Source: Thermoleophilia bacterium (GTDB lineage Bacteria; Actinomycetota; Thermoleophilia; Gaiellales; Gaiellaceae). From it: a DNA stretch of 12,593 bases. The DNA lies in the NCBI GenBank assembly GCA_014534155.1, contig JACVSB010000027.1, positions 1-12,593 of the forward strand. The letters are read 5' to 3'. This document shows, piece after piece, positions 1 to 7,618 of the stretch. Made by a program: the position numbers and the translations under genes. The notes below the pieces were generated by a model. The model made no database searches and was not told the origin of the DNA. It saw only the letters and a list, made by a program, of their open reading frames with translations. Numbering within the stretch: the first letter of the stretch is position 1; each line of letters starts with the position of its first letter.

Positions 1-549
1 CAGGTCGAGCGCGGTCAGTGGCTCGTCCAGGAGGAGCACCGGCGGCCGCGAGATGAGCGAGCGGGCGAGGGCGATCCGCTGTGCCTGGCCTCCCGAGAGC
101 TGGTCCGGGCGGCGGCGCTCGACACCCGGGAGGCGGACGAGGTCGAGCATCTCCCGCACGCGCTCCGCACGTTCCTTCTTGCCGACCCCGCGCAGCTCGA
201 GCGGGAAGGAGATGTTCTCGAACACGCTCTTGTGCGGAAAGAGCGCGTAGCGCTGGAAGACCATGTTGACCGGGCGCTTATTCGGAGGCAGGCGGTCTAC
301 GGGCTCGCCGTTGATCAGGACCCGCCCGGAGTCCTGGCTCTCGAACCCGCCGACGATGCGGAGGAGCGTCGTCTTGCCGCACCCGCTGGGGCCGAGCAGG
401 GACACGAACGCGCCCCGCTCGACCCGCAGCGAGCACGAGTCCACGGCGACCGTGTCGCCGAAGCGCTTGCAGACGGAGTCGACGACGATCGCCGCATCCG
501 TCGCGGTCGAGCCGTGCGGCGCCTCTACGCGGCCCGCAACCGCTCCCAT
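1..549 (-). CDS. ABC transporter ATP-binding protein, PotA-like (partial, C-terminus beyond window)
   Basis: This is the cytoplasmic ATPase of an ABC importer. The visible 183 residues contain Walker A GPSGCGKTT (53-61), a Q-loop in VFQRYALFPH (97-106), the signature LSGGQAQRIALARSL (151-165) and Walker B LLLDEP (172-177). The segment NKRPVNMVFQRYALFPH is typical of the spermidine/putrescine and iron importer group (PotA/FbpC type). The frame is read on the minus strand from ATG at 549-547. It lies 25 bases inside the end of the solute-binding protein gene, which implies translational coupling and a shared transporter. The protein runs off the left edge just after the D-loop (LTALDL), so the C-terminal regulatory domain is not seen. 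Family assignment is firm; the transported substrate is unknown. Confidence 0.93.
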   Translation of the reverse strand, partial: MGAVAGRVEAPHGSTATDAAIVVDSVCKRFGDTVAVDSCSLRVERGAFVSLLGPSGCGKTTLLRIVGGFESQDSGRVLINGEPVDRLPPNKRPVNMVFQRYALFPHKSVFENISFPLELRGVGKKERAERVREMLDLVRLPGVERRRPDQLSGGQAQRIALARSLISRPPVLLLDEPLTALDL

Positions 550-1748
550 GCCTTGTTCCAGTCATCCAGGGTGGTCAGACCCTCGGTCGGCTCGCGGGGC
601 GGGATGTCGTAGTTCGGAGCCTTCTCGAACACCGACTCCAGGTCGTCGTAGGGGTAGATCTTCGCCGTCTCTTCGTCCAGGAGGTCGATCGCCTTCTCGT
701 TCACGACACCGGAGGCGAGGTCCTTGGCCACGATCGCCTGCGCCTCCGGGCTGATCATGTGGTCGGCGTACGCGTACGCGGTGTCGATGTTGGGCGCGTC
801 CTTGGGGATGCACCACGAGTCCGTCCAGGCGAAGTCGCCCTCTTCCGGGTGGACGAAGCGGACGTCGCCTCCCTTCTGCTCGGCGAACATCGAGATGGCC
901 TCCCAGCCTCCGGTGGAGATCCACGCGTCCCCGCGCGCCATGATGTCCGCCATGTCGCCCCAGCCCGACGCAAAGGCGCGCGCCTGCTTCTTCTTCAGCT
1001 TGACGAGGAAGTCGATCACCTCGTCGAGCGCCTCCTGGGAGAGCTCCGTGGGCGGGTCGTGCCCGAGGACCTTGGCCCAGACCATGATCTGGCCGAGCGT
1101 GTCGTCGACCATGACCACCTTGCCCTTGTACTGGGGCTTCTCGACGTCGCGCCACGACGTCGGCTCCTCCTTGATGACCTTGGCGTTCCACATCATGGGG
1201 TCGGTGCCCCAGATGTAGGGCGCTCCGTAGGGCTTGTCGTCGAACATGACCCAGTCGGGCTTGTCGAAGTTCGAGATGTAGTCCGCGGTGTTCGGTATGC
1301 GTTCGTAGTCCAGCGGCTCCAGCAGGTCCGACTCCACGAGGACGCCGATGTACCCGTGGTACGGCGTGACGAGGTCGACCTGGCCCGTGCCGCCGGCGCG
1401 CAGCTTGGTGAAGATCTCCTCGTTGTTGCCGATGTAGGTCGCCTGCGTCTTGACGCTGTTCTTCTTGGTGAACGGCGCCTGCGCGTCCTTGTCGTCGTAG
1501 CCGTCCCAGATCACCATGTTCAGCGTCCCGCCGACGTCCCCGCCTGCACCGCCGCCGGTCGTGCCGCCGGCCTCGCCGCCGTCGTCACCGCCTCCGCAGG
1601 CGGCCAGGAAGCTCGCGCCGAGGCTCGTGACGACGAACGCGCCTCCGACGCGGCGGACGAACTGGCGTCGGCTCAACGGCTCGTACATCCGCTGCTCCAG
1701 GAGCCGGCGGGCCTGCGCCTCCGCCTTGCGCCTCTCGTACTCGTTCAT
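525..1748 (-). CDS. Extracellular solute-binding lipoprotein, PotD/spermidine-putrescine-binding type
   Basis: This 407-residue protein is the substrate-capturing subunit of the ABC importer whose ATPase follows. The N-terminus has a twin-arginine motif (SRRQFV, 26-31), a hydrophobic stretch and a lipobox LAAC with the lipidated Cys at 51, then a Gly/Asp-rich linker. This points to Tat export in folded form and anchoring on the outer face of the membrane. The mature part looks like the COG0687 family of polyamine-type binding proteins (for example the YGAPYIWGTDPMMWN region and the central WGDMADIMARGDAW region). The ATG start is supported by an AGGAGG site at 1754-1759, five bases upstream. 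Stop is TAG. The neighbouring sugar-acid enzymes suggest that the ligand may be a cationic or amino sugar derivative rather than a polyamine; that is inference. Permease genes are not in the window and are probably to the left. Confidence 0.92.
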   Translation of the reverse strand: MNEYERRKAEAQARRLLEQRMYEPLSRRQFVRRVGGAFVVTSLGASFLAACGGGDDGGEAGGTTGGGAGGDVGGTLNMVIWDGYDDKDAQAPFTKKNSVKTQATYIGNNEEIFTKLRAGGTGQVDLVTPYHGYIGVLVESDLLEPLDYERIPNTADYISNFDKPDWVMFDDKPYGAPYIWGTDPMMWNAKVIKEEPTSWRDVEKPQYKGKVVMVDDTLGQIMVWAKVLGHDPPTELSQEALDEVIDFLVKLKKKQARAFASGWGDMADIMARGDAWISTGGWEAISMFAEQKGGDVRFVHPEEGDFAWTDSWCIPKDAPNIDTAYAYADHMISPEAQAIVAKDLASGVVNEKAIDLLDEETAKIYPYDDLESVFEKAPNYDIPPREPTEGLTTLDDWNKAWERLRAA

Positions 1749-1771
1749 CTTCTCCTCCTTTCGGCCTCGCT

Positions 1772-2929
1772 CTACGAGACGGGTCGCTCAGCGAGCGGTC
1801 CGTAGACCGAGAACTCGCCGTCGCGCTCGTAGAGCTCGGCGTACGTTGCGACGCGGTCGCGGTCGAGCTCGACCCCGATTCCCGGGGCGTCCGGGAGCGT
1901 GAGCGAGCCGGCGACGAAGGGCGGCGGTCCGCCGACGATCACGTCGTCGTCCAGCAGGTTGTAGTGGGTCTGGCTCGCGAGGGTGGCGTTCGGAACCGTT
2001 CCGAGCACGTGCGCGGCCGCGTAGGTCGTCACGCCGAGGTCGCCGAAGCTGTGCTTCACGATCGGGAGCCCCGCGAGCTCGCACAGGCCCGCGACGTGCT
2101 TGAACGCGACGAGGCCGTGGAGCTGGTGCGGGCAGGTGAGGATGACGTCGGCCGCGCGCTTGCGCACGATCTCCAGCACGTTCGACTCGAGCCACGCCGC
2201 CTGGTTGGCGGCGATCGGCGTCGTCGTCGCCCGCCGGACGCGCGCGAGGCCGTCGAGGTCGTACATCGAGACCGGCTGCTCGACGAACTCGAGCTCGAAC
2301 GCCTCCAGCTCGTTGACGATCGAGATCGCCTCCGCGGGCGACCACGCCTCGTTCGCGTCGATCCGCAGCTTCACCGCGGGCCCGACCGCCTCGCGCACCG
2401 CGGCGACGTCGGCCACGTCCTTCCGCCGCTCGAAGCCGGTCTTCAAGTAGATCGTCTGCACGCCGTCTGCAACCGCCTCCGCAGCCTGCTCGGCCATCCA
2501 CTCCGACGGGCCCATGGGGACGTAGCGGTAGTAGGAGACCCGGTCCCGGACGGGCCCGCCGAGGAGCCGCGAGAGGGGCTTCCCGGCCACTTTGCCCACG
2601 ATGTCCCAGAGGGCGATCTCGACGCCCCCGAGGGCGGTGTTGGCTGCGTGGCGGAAGTGGTGGAGGCCCCGCCGGGCGAGCAGGAGCCCGACCAGCCGTT
2701 CCGGGCGAAGCGCGTCCTCCCCGACCACGACATCCCGGACGGACTCGAGCACCTGGCAGACGAGGCCGATGTTGGGGTGGCCCGGGCACTCGCCGATCCC
2801 GGTCACGCCCTCGTCCGTGACGAGCTCGACCAGGGCGTTCGTGATCCCGCCTCGCCGGCCCCATATCCACGTCTCGGACTCCGTGAAGGGAACGGAGACG
2901 ACGGTTACCCGGAGCTCGGAGATCCGCAC
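1772..2929 (-). CDS. Mandelate racemase/muconate lactonizing (enolase superfamily) protein, probable acid-sugar dehydratase
   Basis: This 385-residue protein has the capping N-terminal domain and (beta/alpha)7-beta barrel of the MR/MLE family, which abstracts a proton next to a carboxylate. Readable active-site positions are K163 in IYLKTGF, metal ligands D191 (RIDANEAW) and E217 (FVEQP), a third-ligand position occupied by N242 (PIAANQ), and H293 in PIVKHSFGDLG. Asn as third ligand plus a late His resembles glucarate dehydratase, where the ligands are Asp, Glu and Asn. However, the first Lys of the usual KxK motif is Tyr161, and the residue before Pro-His near 266 is Cys rather than Asp (aligned by eye). 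The GTG start lies two bases after the TAG of the NagB-like gene, so the two are probably co-translated. The likely product is a 2-keto-3-deoxy sugar acid; the exact substrate cannot be read from the sequence. Confidence 0.88.
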   Translation of the reverse strand: MRISELRVTVVSVPFTESETWIWGRRGGITNALVELVTDEGVTGIGECPGHPNIGLVCQVLESVRDVVVGEDALRPERLVGLLLARRGLHHFRHAANTALGGVEIALWDIVGKVAGKPLSRLLGGPVRDRVSYYRYVPMGPSEWMAEQAAEAVADGVQTIYLKTGFERRKDVADVAAVREAVGPAVKLRIDANEAWSPAEAISIVNELEAFELEFVEQPVSMYDLDGLARVRRATTTPIAANQAAWLESNVLEIVRKRAADVILTCPHQLHGLVAFKHVAGLCELAGLPIVKHSFGDLGVTTYAAAHVLGTVPNATLASQTHYNLLDDDVIVGGPPPFVAGSLTLPDAPGIGVELDRDRVATYAELYERDGEFSVYGPLAERPVS

Positions 2930-2931
2930 CG

Positions 2932-3825
2932 CTACCAGATGGCCGGCGGAGCCGCCGCGCTCTCGGCGTCCACGACGACGTGGACGTCCGGATGCTCCGT
3001 GGCGAGCGTCACGGGGTAGTCCACGGTCGGCGGGGCGAAGAGGAGGATCCTGAGGATCGTCTGCTTCCAGGGACCGCCGTCCGTGTAGAGGCGAATCCGC
3101 GCGGCCGAGAGCAGCTCGCGCATGCCGAGCGTGATCGCCATCGGCGGGACGGCGAACGTGTTGCCGCCCAGGCTTCGCTCGGCGTGGGCGATGATCGTGT
3201 CGACGGCACAGGGGACGATCCGGGTCGTCGACGCGCGGAACTCCTCCAGCGTGACCGGCGTCCAGCGCGTCGCGGGCGGCTCGTTGAACGCGAGGTGGCC
3301 CTGGAACCCGAACCCGCCGTAGGTCGTGGCCACGCCGCCGCGGCGCTCGATCTCCGCGGCGGGAACGTCGAGCTCGAAGGGCGACGGAAAGATGACCTCA
3401 TCGGGGCGCGGGCGAAGGTCGGGCTCGACGAGGTCGACGAAGTGGCGGTGAAAGTAGCCCTCGAGGTTGAACGGATGCTCGAGCGAGAGCGGTCGGCCCT
3501 GCCAGTCGAGCCAGTTGTCCATGCCGAAGAAGGTCACGTGCGCGAGCGAGAGTCGAGCGTCGTTCACCATGGAGGCGAGGAGCGGATAGTGGCCCTTCGG
3601 GCCGAGCGGAACGACGATCGAGAGGCGGCGCCCCTCGCCCGCGGCGCCCTTCATCTCCTCGAACATCGCCGTGGCGAAGTGCGTGTACAGCTCCTCGCGC
3701 GTGGGCACGACGGTCAGCGGGACCGGAGAGCGCTCGGGAAGCTCCTCCGCCGGGATCGCGAGCCACTCCGAGACGCGGTCGGGATCGAGGCCCGCAACAG
3801 CCCGCTCGCCCGGTGTCGCCGCCAT
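2932..3825 (-). CDS. NagB-like glucosamine-6-phosphate deaminase/isomerase family protein (atypical active site)
   Basis: This 297-residue protein aligns by eye with the NagB/6-phosphogluconolactonase fold. GFGFQGHLAFNEP (171-183, after G170) corresponds to the NagB motif GxGxDGHIAFNEP. VTFFGMDNW (97-105) corresponds to TFNMDEY, and HPDVHVVVDAEAA-like residues close the C-terminus. His177, Glu182 and Asp103 are kept, but the catalytic Asp of the DGH motif is Gln175, and the phosphate-loop region reads PLGPKGHYPL (73-82) instead of the usual PTGGTP pattern. It may therefore act on a different substrate or not deaminate at all. It is the first gene of the minus-strand run and sits back to back with the XRE-cupin regulator gene. 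ATG is the chosen start; no strong ribosome site is visible. Family confident, activity uncertain. Confidence 0.83.
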   Translation of the reverse strand: MAATPGERAVAGLDPDRVSEWLAIPAEELPERSPVPLTVVPTREELYTHFATAMFEEMKGAAGEGRRLSIVVPLGPKGHYPLLASMVNDARLSLAHVTFFGMDNWLDWQGRPLSLEHPFNLEGYFHRHFVDLVEPDLRPRPDEVIFPSPFELDVPAAEIERRGGVATTYGGFGFQGHLAFNEPPATRWTPVTLEEFRASTTRIVPCAVDTIIAHAERSLGGNTFAVPPMAITLGMRELLSAARIRLYTDGGPWKQTILRILLFAPPTVDYPVTLATEHPDVHVVVDAESAAAPPAIW

Positions 3826-3858
3826 CCGGCGCGAATCTTCTCACGGGGGGCAGGGGCT

Positions 3859-3882
3859 CGCAAGCTGGCTGAAAAACTTGCG
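3859..3882. promoter_or_regulatory. Inverted repeat in divergent promoter region (candidate operator)
   Basis: CGCAAG at 3859-3864 is repeated as CTTGCG at 3877-3882, separated by 12 bases, in the space between the divergent NagB-like and regulator genes. A weak plus-strand promoter (CTGGCT at 3865-3870, GATAAA at 3887-3892, 16-base spacer) would overlap it. A site here could let the XRE-cupin regulator control both directions. The arms are short, so chance is possible. Confidence 0.4.
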
Positions 3883-3940
3883 CCGCGATAAAGTCGCCGG
3901 GTGCGCGAGCGTCCGGTCACCTCGCGTCGCGACCGCTCGG

Positions 3941-3945
3941 GGGAG
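3941..3945 (+). promoter_or_regulatory. Ribosome binding site deciding the regulator start
   Basis: GGGAG, preceded by more G, ends six bases before ATG 3952. The GTG at 3901 in the same frame has no comparable site and lies almost on top of the candidate -10 element, so ATG 3952 is preferred. Confidence 0.5.
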
Positions 3946-3951
3946 CGGCGG

Positions 3952-4485
3952 ATGCTCGGGCGCGCGATCCGGCGCGCGCGGCTCAGCCAGGGGCGCACAC
4001 TCACCGACGTGAGCGCGGCGGCGGGCGTCTCCGCGAGTCTCCTGAGCCAGGTTGAGCGCGGCATCGTCGATCCCTCGCTCGACTCGCTTCGCGACATCGC
4101 CGAGGCCTTGGGCACGGCGCCCTTCCGCCTGCTCGCCGACGACGCCCCGCGCTCGCGCATTGTCCGAAACGGCGAGGGCGCGCGCCTCGGCGTCGCCGAG
4201 GGGATCGAGCTCGAGCTCCTCTCTCCCTCCCTGGACGGCGGGTTCGAGGTCGGGCGCTGGACGCTCGCACCCGGAGCAGCGACCGCGAGCCACCCGCGCG
4301 GCCACAAGGGAGAGGAGGCGAACCTGATCCTGGAGGGGGCCGTCCGCTTCGAGCTCGGCGGCGAGGTGGTCGAGCTCAGCAAGGGCGACTTCGTGATCTA
4401 CGACGCCCGAATTCCCCACCGCTCGCTCCCGCTCGGGGACGAGGGCGCGAGCGCCCTCTTCGTGGTCAGCCCGCCGGTCTGGTAG
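3952..4485 (+). CDS. XRE-family transcriptional regulator with C-terminal cupin domain
   Basis: This 177-residue protein (194 if the upstream GTG at 3901 is used) is a cytoplasmic DNA-binding regulator. An N-terminal helix-turn-helix of the XRE/Cro type is clear: LSQGRTLTDVSAAAGVSASL followed by LSQVERGIVDPSLDSLRDIAEALG. A C-terminal cupin sensor follows, with HPRGHKGEE, LEGAVRFELGG and a late PHRS. This architecture is shared with PuuR-type regulators, which sense small metabolites, often in amine or amino-acid catabolism. It lies divergent from the NagB-like operon and one base overlaps the start of the kinase gene (TAGTG junction), so it probably controls the surrounding catabolic genes and itself. 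The ligand is unknown. Confidence 0.88.
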   Translation: MLGRAIRRARLSQGRTLTDVSAAAGVSASLLSQVERGIVDPSLDSLRDIAEALGTAPFRLLADDAPRSRIVRNGEGARLGVAEGIELELLSPSLDGGFEVGRWTLAPGAATASHPRGHKGEEANLILEGAVRFELGGEVVELSKGDFVIYDARIPHRSLPLGDEGASALFVVSPPVW

Positions 4486-5390
4486 TGGGTCCGGTCGTCG
4501 TCGTCGGCGCCCACGTGCAGGGGCTCTTCCTGCACGTGGCCGCAGTCCCGCGCGAGGGCGAGAGCGTGATCGGCTGGGGCTTCGAGGAGCCGTTCGACGG
4601 CGGCAAGTCGTCGAACCAGGCGGTCGCGGCCGCGCGCCTCGGCGCCCCCACGGTGTTCGTCTCCGTCGTCGGATCCGACGAGCGTGGACGCCGCGCCGTC
4701 GAGTTCTTCCGGGGGCAGGGGATCGAGACGCGCTTCTGCTTCCAGGTGGAGGGCCCGACGGACGTGGGCTTCGTCCTCCTTCCGCCGAGCAAGATCCCTG
4801 CCATCGCGTCCGCTCTGGAGCGAAACCGGGAGCTGGACGTGAGCACCGTCGAGCGGGCGGCCGAGGCGATCCGCGCCGCGGCAGTCGTCGTGTGCGCGCT
4901 CGAGGCGCCCCAGGAGACCGCGCGGGCCGCGTTCGCCCTCGCGCGCGCCGCAGGAGCGCCCACGGTGCTGAACCCCGCTCCCGCCGACGAGCTCGACCCC
5001 GATCTGGTCGCGCTCACGGACGTCCTCGTCCCCAACGAGCACGAGGCCGCTCGGCTCGCCGGACGCGAGGGCGCGCCGGGCGAGCTGGCCGTCGAGCTCG
5101 CGGAGCGGCTTCCGGGCACGGCGGTCGTCGTCACGGCCGGCGCTGCGGGCGCCTACACGGCCGAGAGCGGACGCGTTCGCCACGTCGAGGCGCGCGCCGT
5201 CGAGGCCGTCGATACGACGGGTGCCGGCGACGCGTTCGTCGCGGCGCTCGCCGTCCGGCTGCGGGCCGGCGACGCCGTGACGGCCGCGACCGCGTTCGCG
5301 GTTCGCGCGGCCACGATCTCCGTCACGCGGCCGGGGACGATGACGGCGTTTGCCTCTGCCCAGGAGATGGAGCCGTTCGCGTACGCATGA
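4485..5390 (+). CDS. PfkB/ribokinase-family carbohydrate kinase
   Basis: This 301-residue sugar kinase transfers phosphate from ATP to a sugar hydroxyl. The N-terminal PfkB signature GGKSSNQAVAAARLG (39-53) is close to the ribokinase GGKGANQAVAAARLG. DTTGAGDAF (243-251) carries the catalytic Asp249 and anion hole. VTAGAAGAY and NPAPADELDPDL are also ribokinase-like. The usual early Asp that binds the sugar in ribokinase (in the GSxNxD region) is not present; the protein reads GAHVQGLFLHV, so ribose is not an obvious substrate. The GTG start overlaps the last base of the regulator stop codon, indicating an operon. Length is normal for the family. Confidence 0.9.
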   Translation: MGPVVVVGAHVQGLFLHVAAVPREGESVIGWGFEEPFDGGKSSNQAVAAARLGAPTVFVSVVGSDERGRRAVEFFRGQGIETRFCFQVEGPTDVGFVLLPPSKIPAIASALERNRELDVSTVERAAEAIRAAAVVVCALEAPQETARAAFALARAAGAPTVLNPAPADELDPDLVALTDVLVPNEHEAARLAGREGAPGELAVELAERLPGTAVVVTAGAAGAYTAESGRVRHVEARAVEAVDTTGAGDAFVAALAVRLRAGDAVTAATAFAVRAATISVTRPGTMTAFASAQEMEPFAYA

Positions 5391-5436
5391 CGGCCGACGC
5401 CGCGGCCCGCCTCGGCGTCCGGGCGCCGATCGAGCC

Positions 5437-6609
5437 GTGAGGATCACCGACGTCCGCACGCACGTTCTCGTCGATCCCCGTTTCGACGCCGGGGCGACGA
5501 GCTCCGCGCAGGACGACATCGTGGTCGAGGTCGTGACGGACGAGGGCCTCGTCGGCGTCGGCGAGACCGACGTCAACCCCTGGATCGCCCGTGCGTGCAT
5601 CGAGGCGCCCGGCACGCACACGATGGGACAGGGACTTCGCGAGATGCTGCTCGGGGAGGACCCGTTGCAGGTCGAGCGCCTCTGGGACAAGCTCTACGTC
5701 GGCTCGGCGATGAACGGTCGCCGCGGGGCGGTTGTGAACGCCCTCGGCGCGCTCGACATCGCGCTGCACGACCTGCGCGGCAAGGCGCTGGGAAAGCCCT
5801 GCCACGAGCTCCTCGGCGGCCCCTGCCGCGAGTCGATCGTCCCGTACGCCTCGCTCCAGCCCCAGGTCTCGAGCTTCGACGCCTATCGGGACTCGCTCGT
5901 CGAGTGGGCGCGCCTCGCCCGTGAGCGCGGCTTCGCGGCCGCCAAGCTCGAGGCGACGTTCTCAGGACCGTATCGGCACATGGGAATCGACGAGCCGATG
6001 GAGCGCGCCGAGGAGGTGCTCGCCGCGGCCCGCGAGGCCGTGGGCCCCGACTTCGTCCTCATGCTCGACGTCCAGTACGCCTTCGCCGACGCCGACGAGT
6101 GCCTGCGCGTGACGCGCGGCTGGGAGCGCTACGACCTCTTTTTCCTCGAGACGCCGCTTCCGTCGGACGACCTCGCCGGCTACGCGCGCCTCGCCCGGGA
6201 GCAGCCGATCCCGATCGCCGCCGGGGAGTGGCTGACGACCCGGTTCGAGTTCGCCGACCTCATGGACAGGGGGCTCGTCCACGTCGTCCAGCCCGACATC
6301 GGCCGCGTCGGCGGGCTGACTGAGGCGATGCGCGTCTGCCGGCTCGCGGCGTAGCGCGGGCTGACCGTCGTTCCGCACATCTGGAAGACGGGAATCTCGA
6401 TCGCGGCGGCGGCTCACTTGGCCGCCGCAACGCCTCACTGCGCCTACATCGAGTTCCTGCCGAAGGACCTCTCCGGGGCCGGGCTCCGCAAGGACCTGAC
6501 GAACGGGGAGCTCCGGCTCGTCGACGGGACCATCCCGATCCCCCGCAAGCCGGGCCTGGGCATCGAGCTCGACCGGGCTGCGCTCGAGCGCTACCGCGCG
6601 GGCGGGTGA
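5437..6609 (+). pseudogene. MR/MLE enolase-superfamily gene interrupted by an in-frame TAG
   Basis: The reading frame encodes a full-length (about 390-codon) mandelate racemase/muconate lactonizing family enzyme but has TAG at 6352-6354, codon 306. Before the stop are the capping domain (MRITDVRTHVL, VVTDEGLVGVGET), K170 in AAAKLEATF, and metal ligands D211 (MLDVQYAF), E238 (FLETPLP) and E264 (IAAGEW). After the stop the same frame continues with VVPHIWKTGIS, including the expected catalytic His at codon 314, and the C-terminal cap up to TGA at 6607-6609. Codon bias stays normal after the stop, so the event is recent or is a base-calling error. A 305-residue product would lack the His and the last barrel strands. 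The GTG start at 5437 fits the family N-terminus. It follows the kinase by 46 bases, probably in the same operon, and would have been an acid-sugar dehydratase. Confidence 0.85.
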
Positions 6610-6622
6610 TGCCCGCAGCCCC

Positions 6623-7558
6623 TCACCGCGCGTCCCCGAGGCGCTCGAGCTCGTGGAGGTATGGGAACGTCTCCCAGTCGCCCGTGCCCCGGAGTGCGGC
6701 GGCCGCGAGCGCGTTCCCCGTCCGGGCGCAGTCCGCCGGTGCGAGGTCCCGGAGCAGGCCGAACGCGAAGCCCGCTGCGAACCCGTCGCCGGCGCCGACC
6801 TCGTCGAGCACGGCGGCGAGGCGCGGCGGAGGCACCTCGCGCAGGCTTCCGCCTTCCTCGCGGACGAGGGCGCCGCGCTCGCCGACGCGCACGACGGCGT
6901 CTCGCGCGCCGGCCTCGCGCACAGCCGCGACGAGCTCCTCCGCGCTCTCCGTCTCGAAGAGGAGGTTGCCCTCTTCGAGGCCGCACAGGTACCAGTCGAC
7001 GTAGGGCAGCACCTCGCGCTGGGCGGCGGCCGCTTCCCGGGGTCCGCGCCAGAGGGGGCTGCGCCAGTTCGGGTCGAAAAGGACCCGGGCGCCGGCCCTC
7101 CGCGCCGAGCGGGCGAGCTGCGCGACCAGCGCGCGCGCGCCAACGCCGAGCGCCAGGGTGATCCCCGTCACGTGCACGAGGGCGACGCCCGCGAGGGCCT
7201 CGGCGGGGACGTGGCGCGGCGCCAGCCGGCTTGCGGCCGAGCCGGAGCGGTAGTAGAGAACGCGCGTCCTCCCTCCCGTCCGCCACTTGAGAAAGAGGCC
7301 GGTGGGCGCGTCGGCGTCGCGCTCGACGTAGCGCAGGTCGAGGCCCTCCCGCTCGAGCGCTCCGTGCACCAGGTCGCCGAGGGGGTCCGTTCCGAGCCGC
7401 GAGACCCAGGTGACCGGAACGCCGAGCCGTGAAAGCGCGATCGCGAAGTTCGACTCGGCCCCCGCGACCCGAAGCCGAAGCTCCCCTCCGAGCTCGAGCC
7501 CGCCCTCGCCGACGGGGTCGAGGAGGACCATCGTCTCGCCGACGGTCAGGACGCTCAT
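6623..7558 (-). CDS. kdgK: 2-keto-3-deoxygluconate kinase-like PfkB family kinase
   Basis: This 311-residue PfkB kinase resembles KDG kinases: VGETMVLLDP at the N-terminus, AGAESNFAIALSRLG (32-46), VLYYRSGSAASRLAP, HVTGITLALG, and VLFDPNWRSPLW. The catalytic loop EVGAGDGFAAGF has Asp258. KDG kinases phosphorylate 2-keto-3-deoxy sugar acids, the product expected from the two enolase-superfamily dehydratases nearby, so the gene fits a branched Entner-Doudoroff-type route. It is on the minus strand, convergent with the interrupted dehydratase gene (13 bases between stops). The start is ATG at 7558-7556; the frame stays open upstream, but that part is Arg/Ser-rich and has no kinase character. No strong ribosome site is seen. 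The exact sugar acid is not determined. Confidence 0.85.
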   Translation of the reverse strand: MSVLTVGETMVLLDPVGEGGLELGGELRLRVAGAESNFAIALSRLGVPVTWVSRLGTDPLGDLVHGALEREGLDLRYVERDADAPTGLFLKWRTGGRTRVLYYRSGSAASRLAPRHVPAEALAGVALVHVTGITLALGVGARALVAQLARSARRAGARVLFDPNWRSPLWRGPREAAAAQREVLPYVDWYLCGLEEGNLLFETESAEELVAAVREAGARDAVVRVGERGALVREEGGSLREVPPPRLAAVLDEVGAGDGFAAGFAFGLLRDLAPADCARTGNALAAAALRGTGDWETFPYLHELERLGDAR

Positions 7559-7618
7559 CGGGTGGCGACCGCGCCGAGGAAGGCCGCGGAGGAGCCGCGA
7601 GCGGCAGCCGGTTCCCGG

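Noticed and set aside
759..1805. Long open frame on the plus strand opposite the solute-binding protein gene
   Set aside because: Typical antisense shadow of GC-rich coding sequence; Val/Arg-rich with no domain, and the minus strand encodes a clear lipoprotein.
1964..3891. Long plus-strand open frames opposite the enolase and NagB-like genes
   Set aside because: Arg/Asp/Leu-rich translations with no motif, while the minus strand has well-formed family motifs.
4398..5690. 430-residue minus-strand open frame over the kinase gene
   Set aside because: Low-complexity Arg-rich translation opposite a clear PfkB kinase.
6352..6354. TAG as a recoded sense codon in this organism
   Set aside because: TAG terminates eight of the twelve complete genes in the window at their natural ends.
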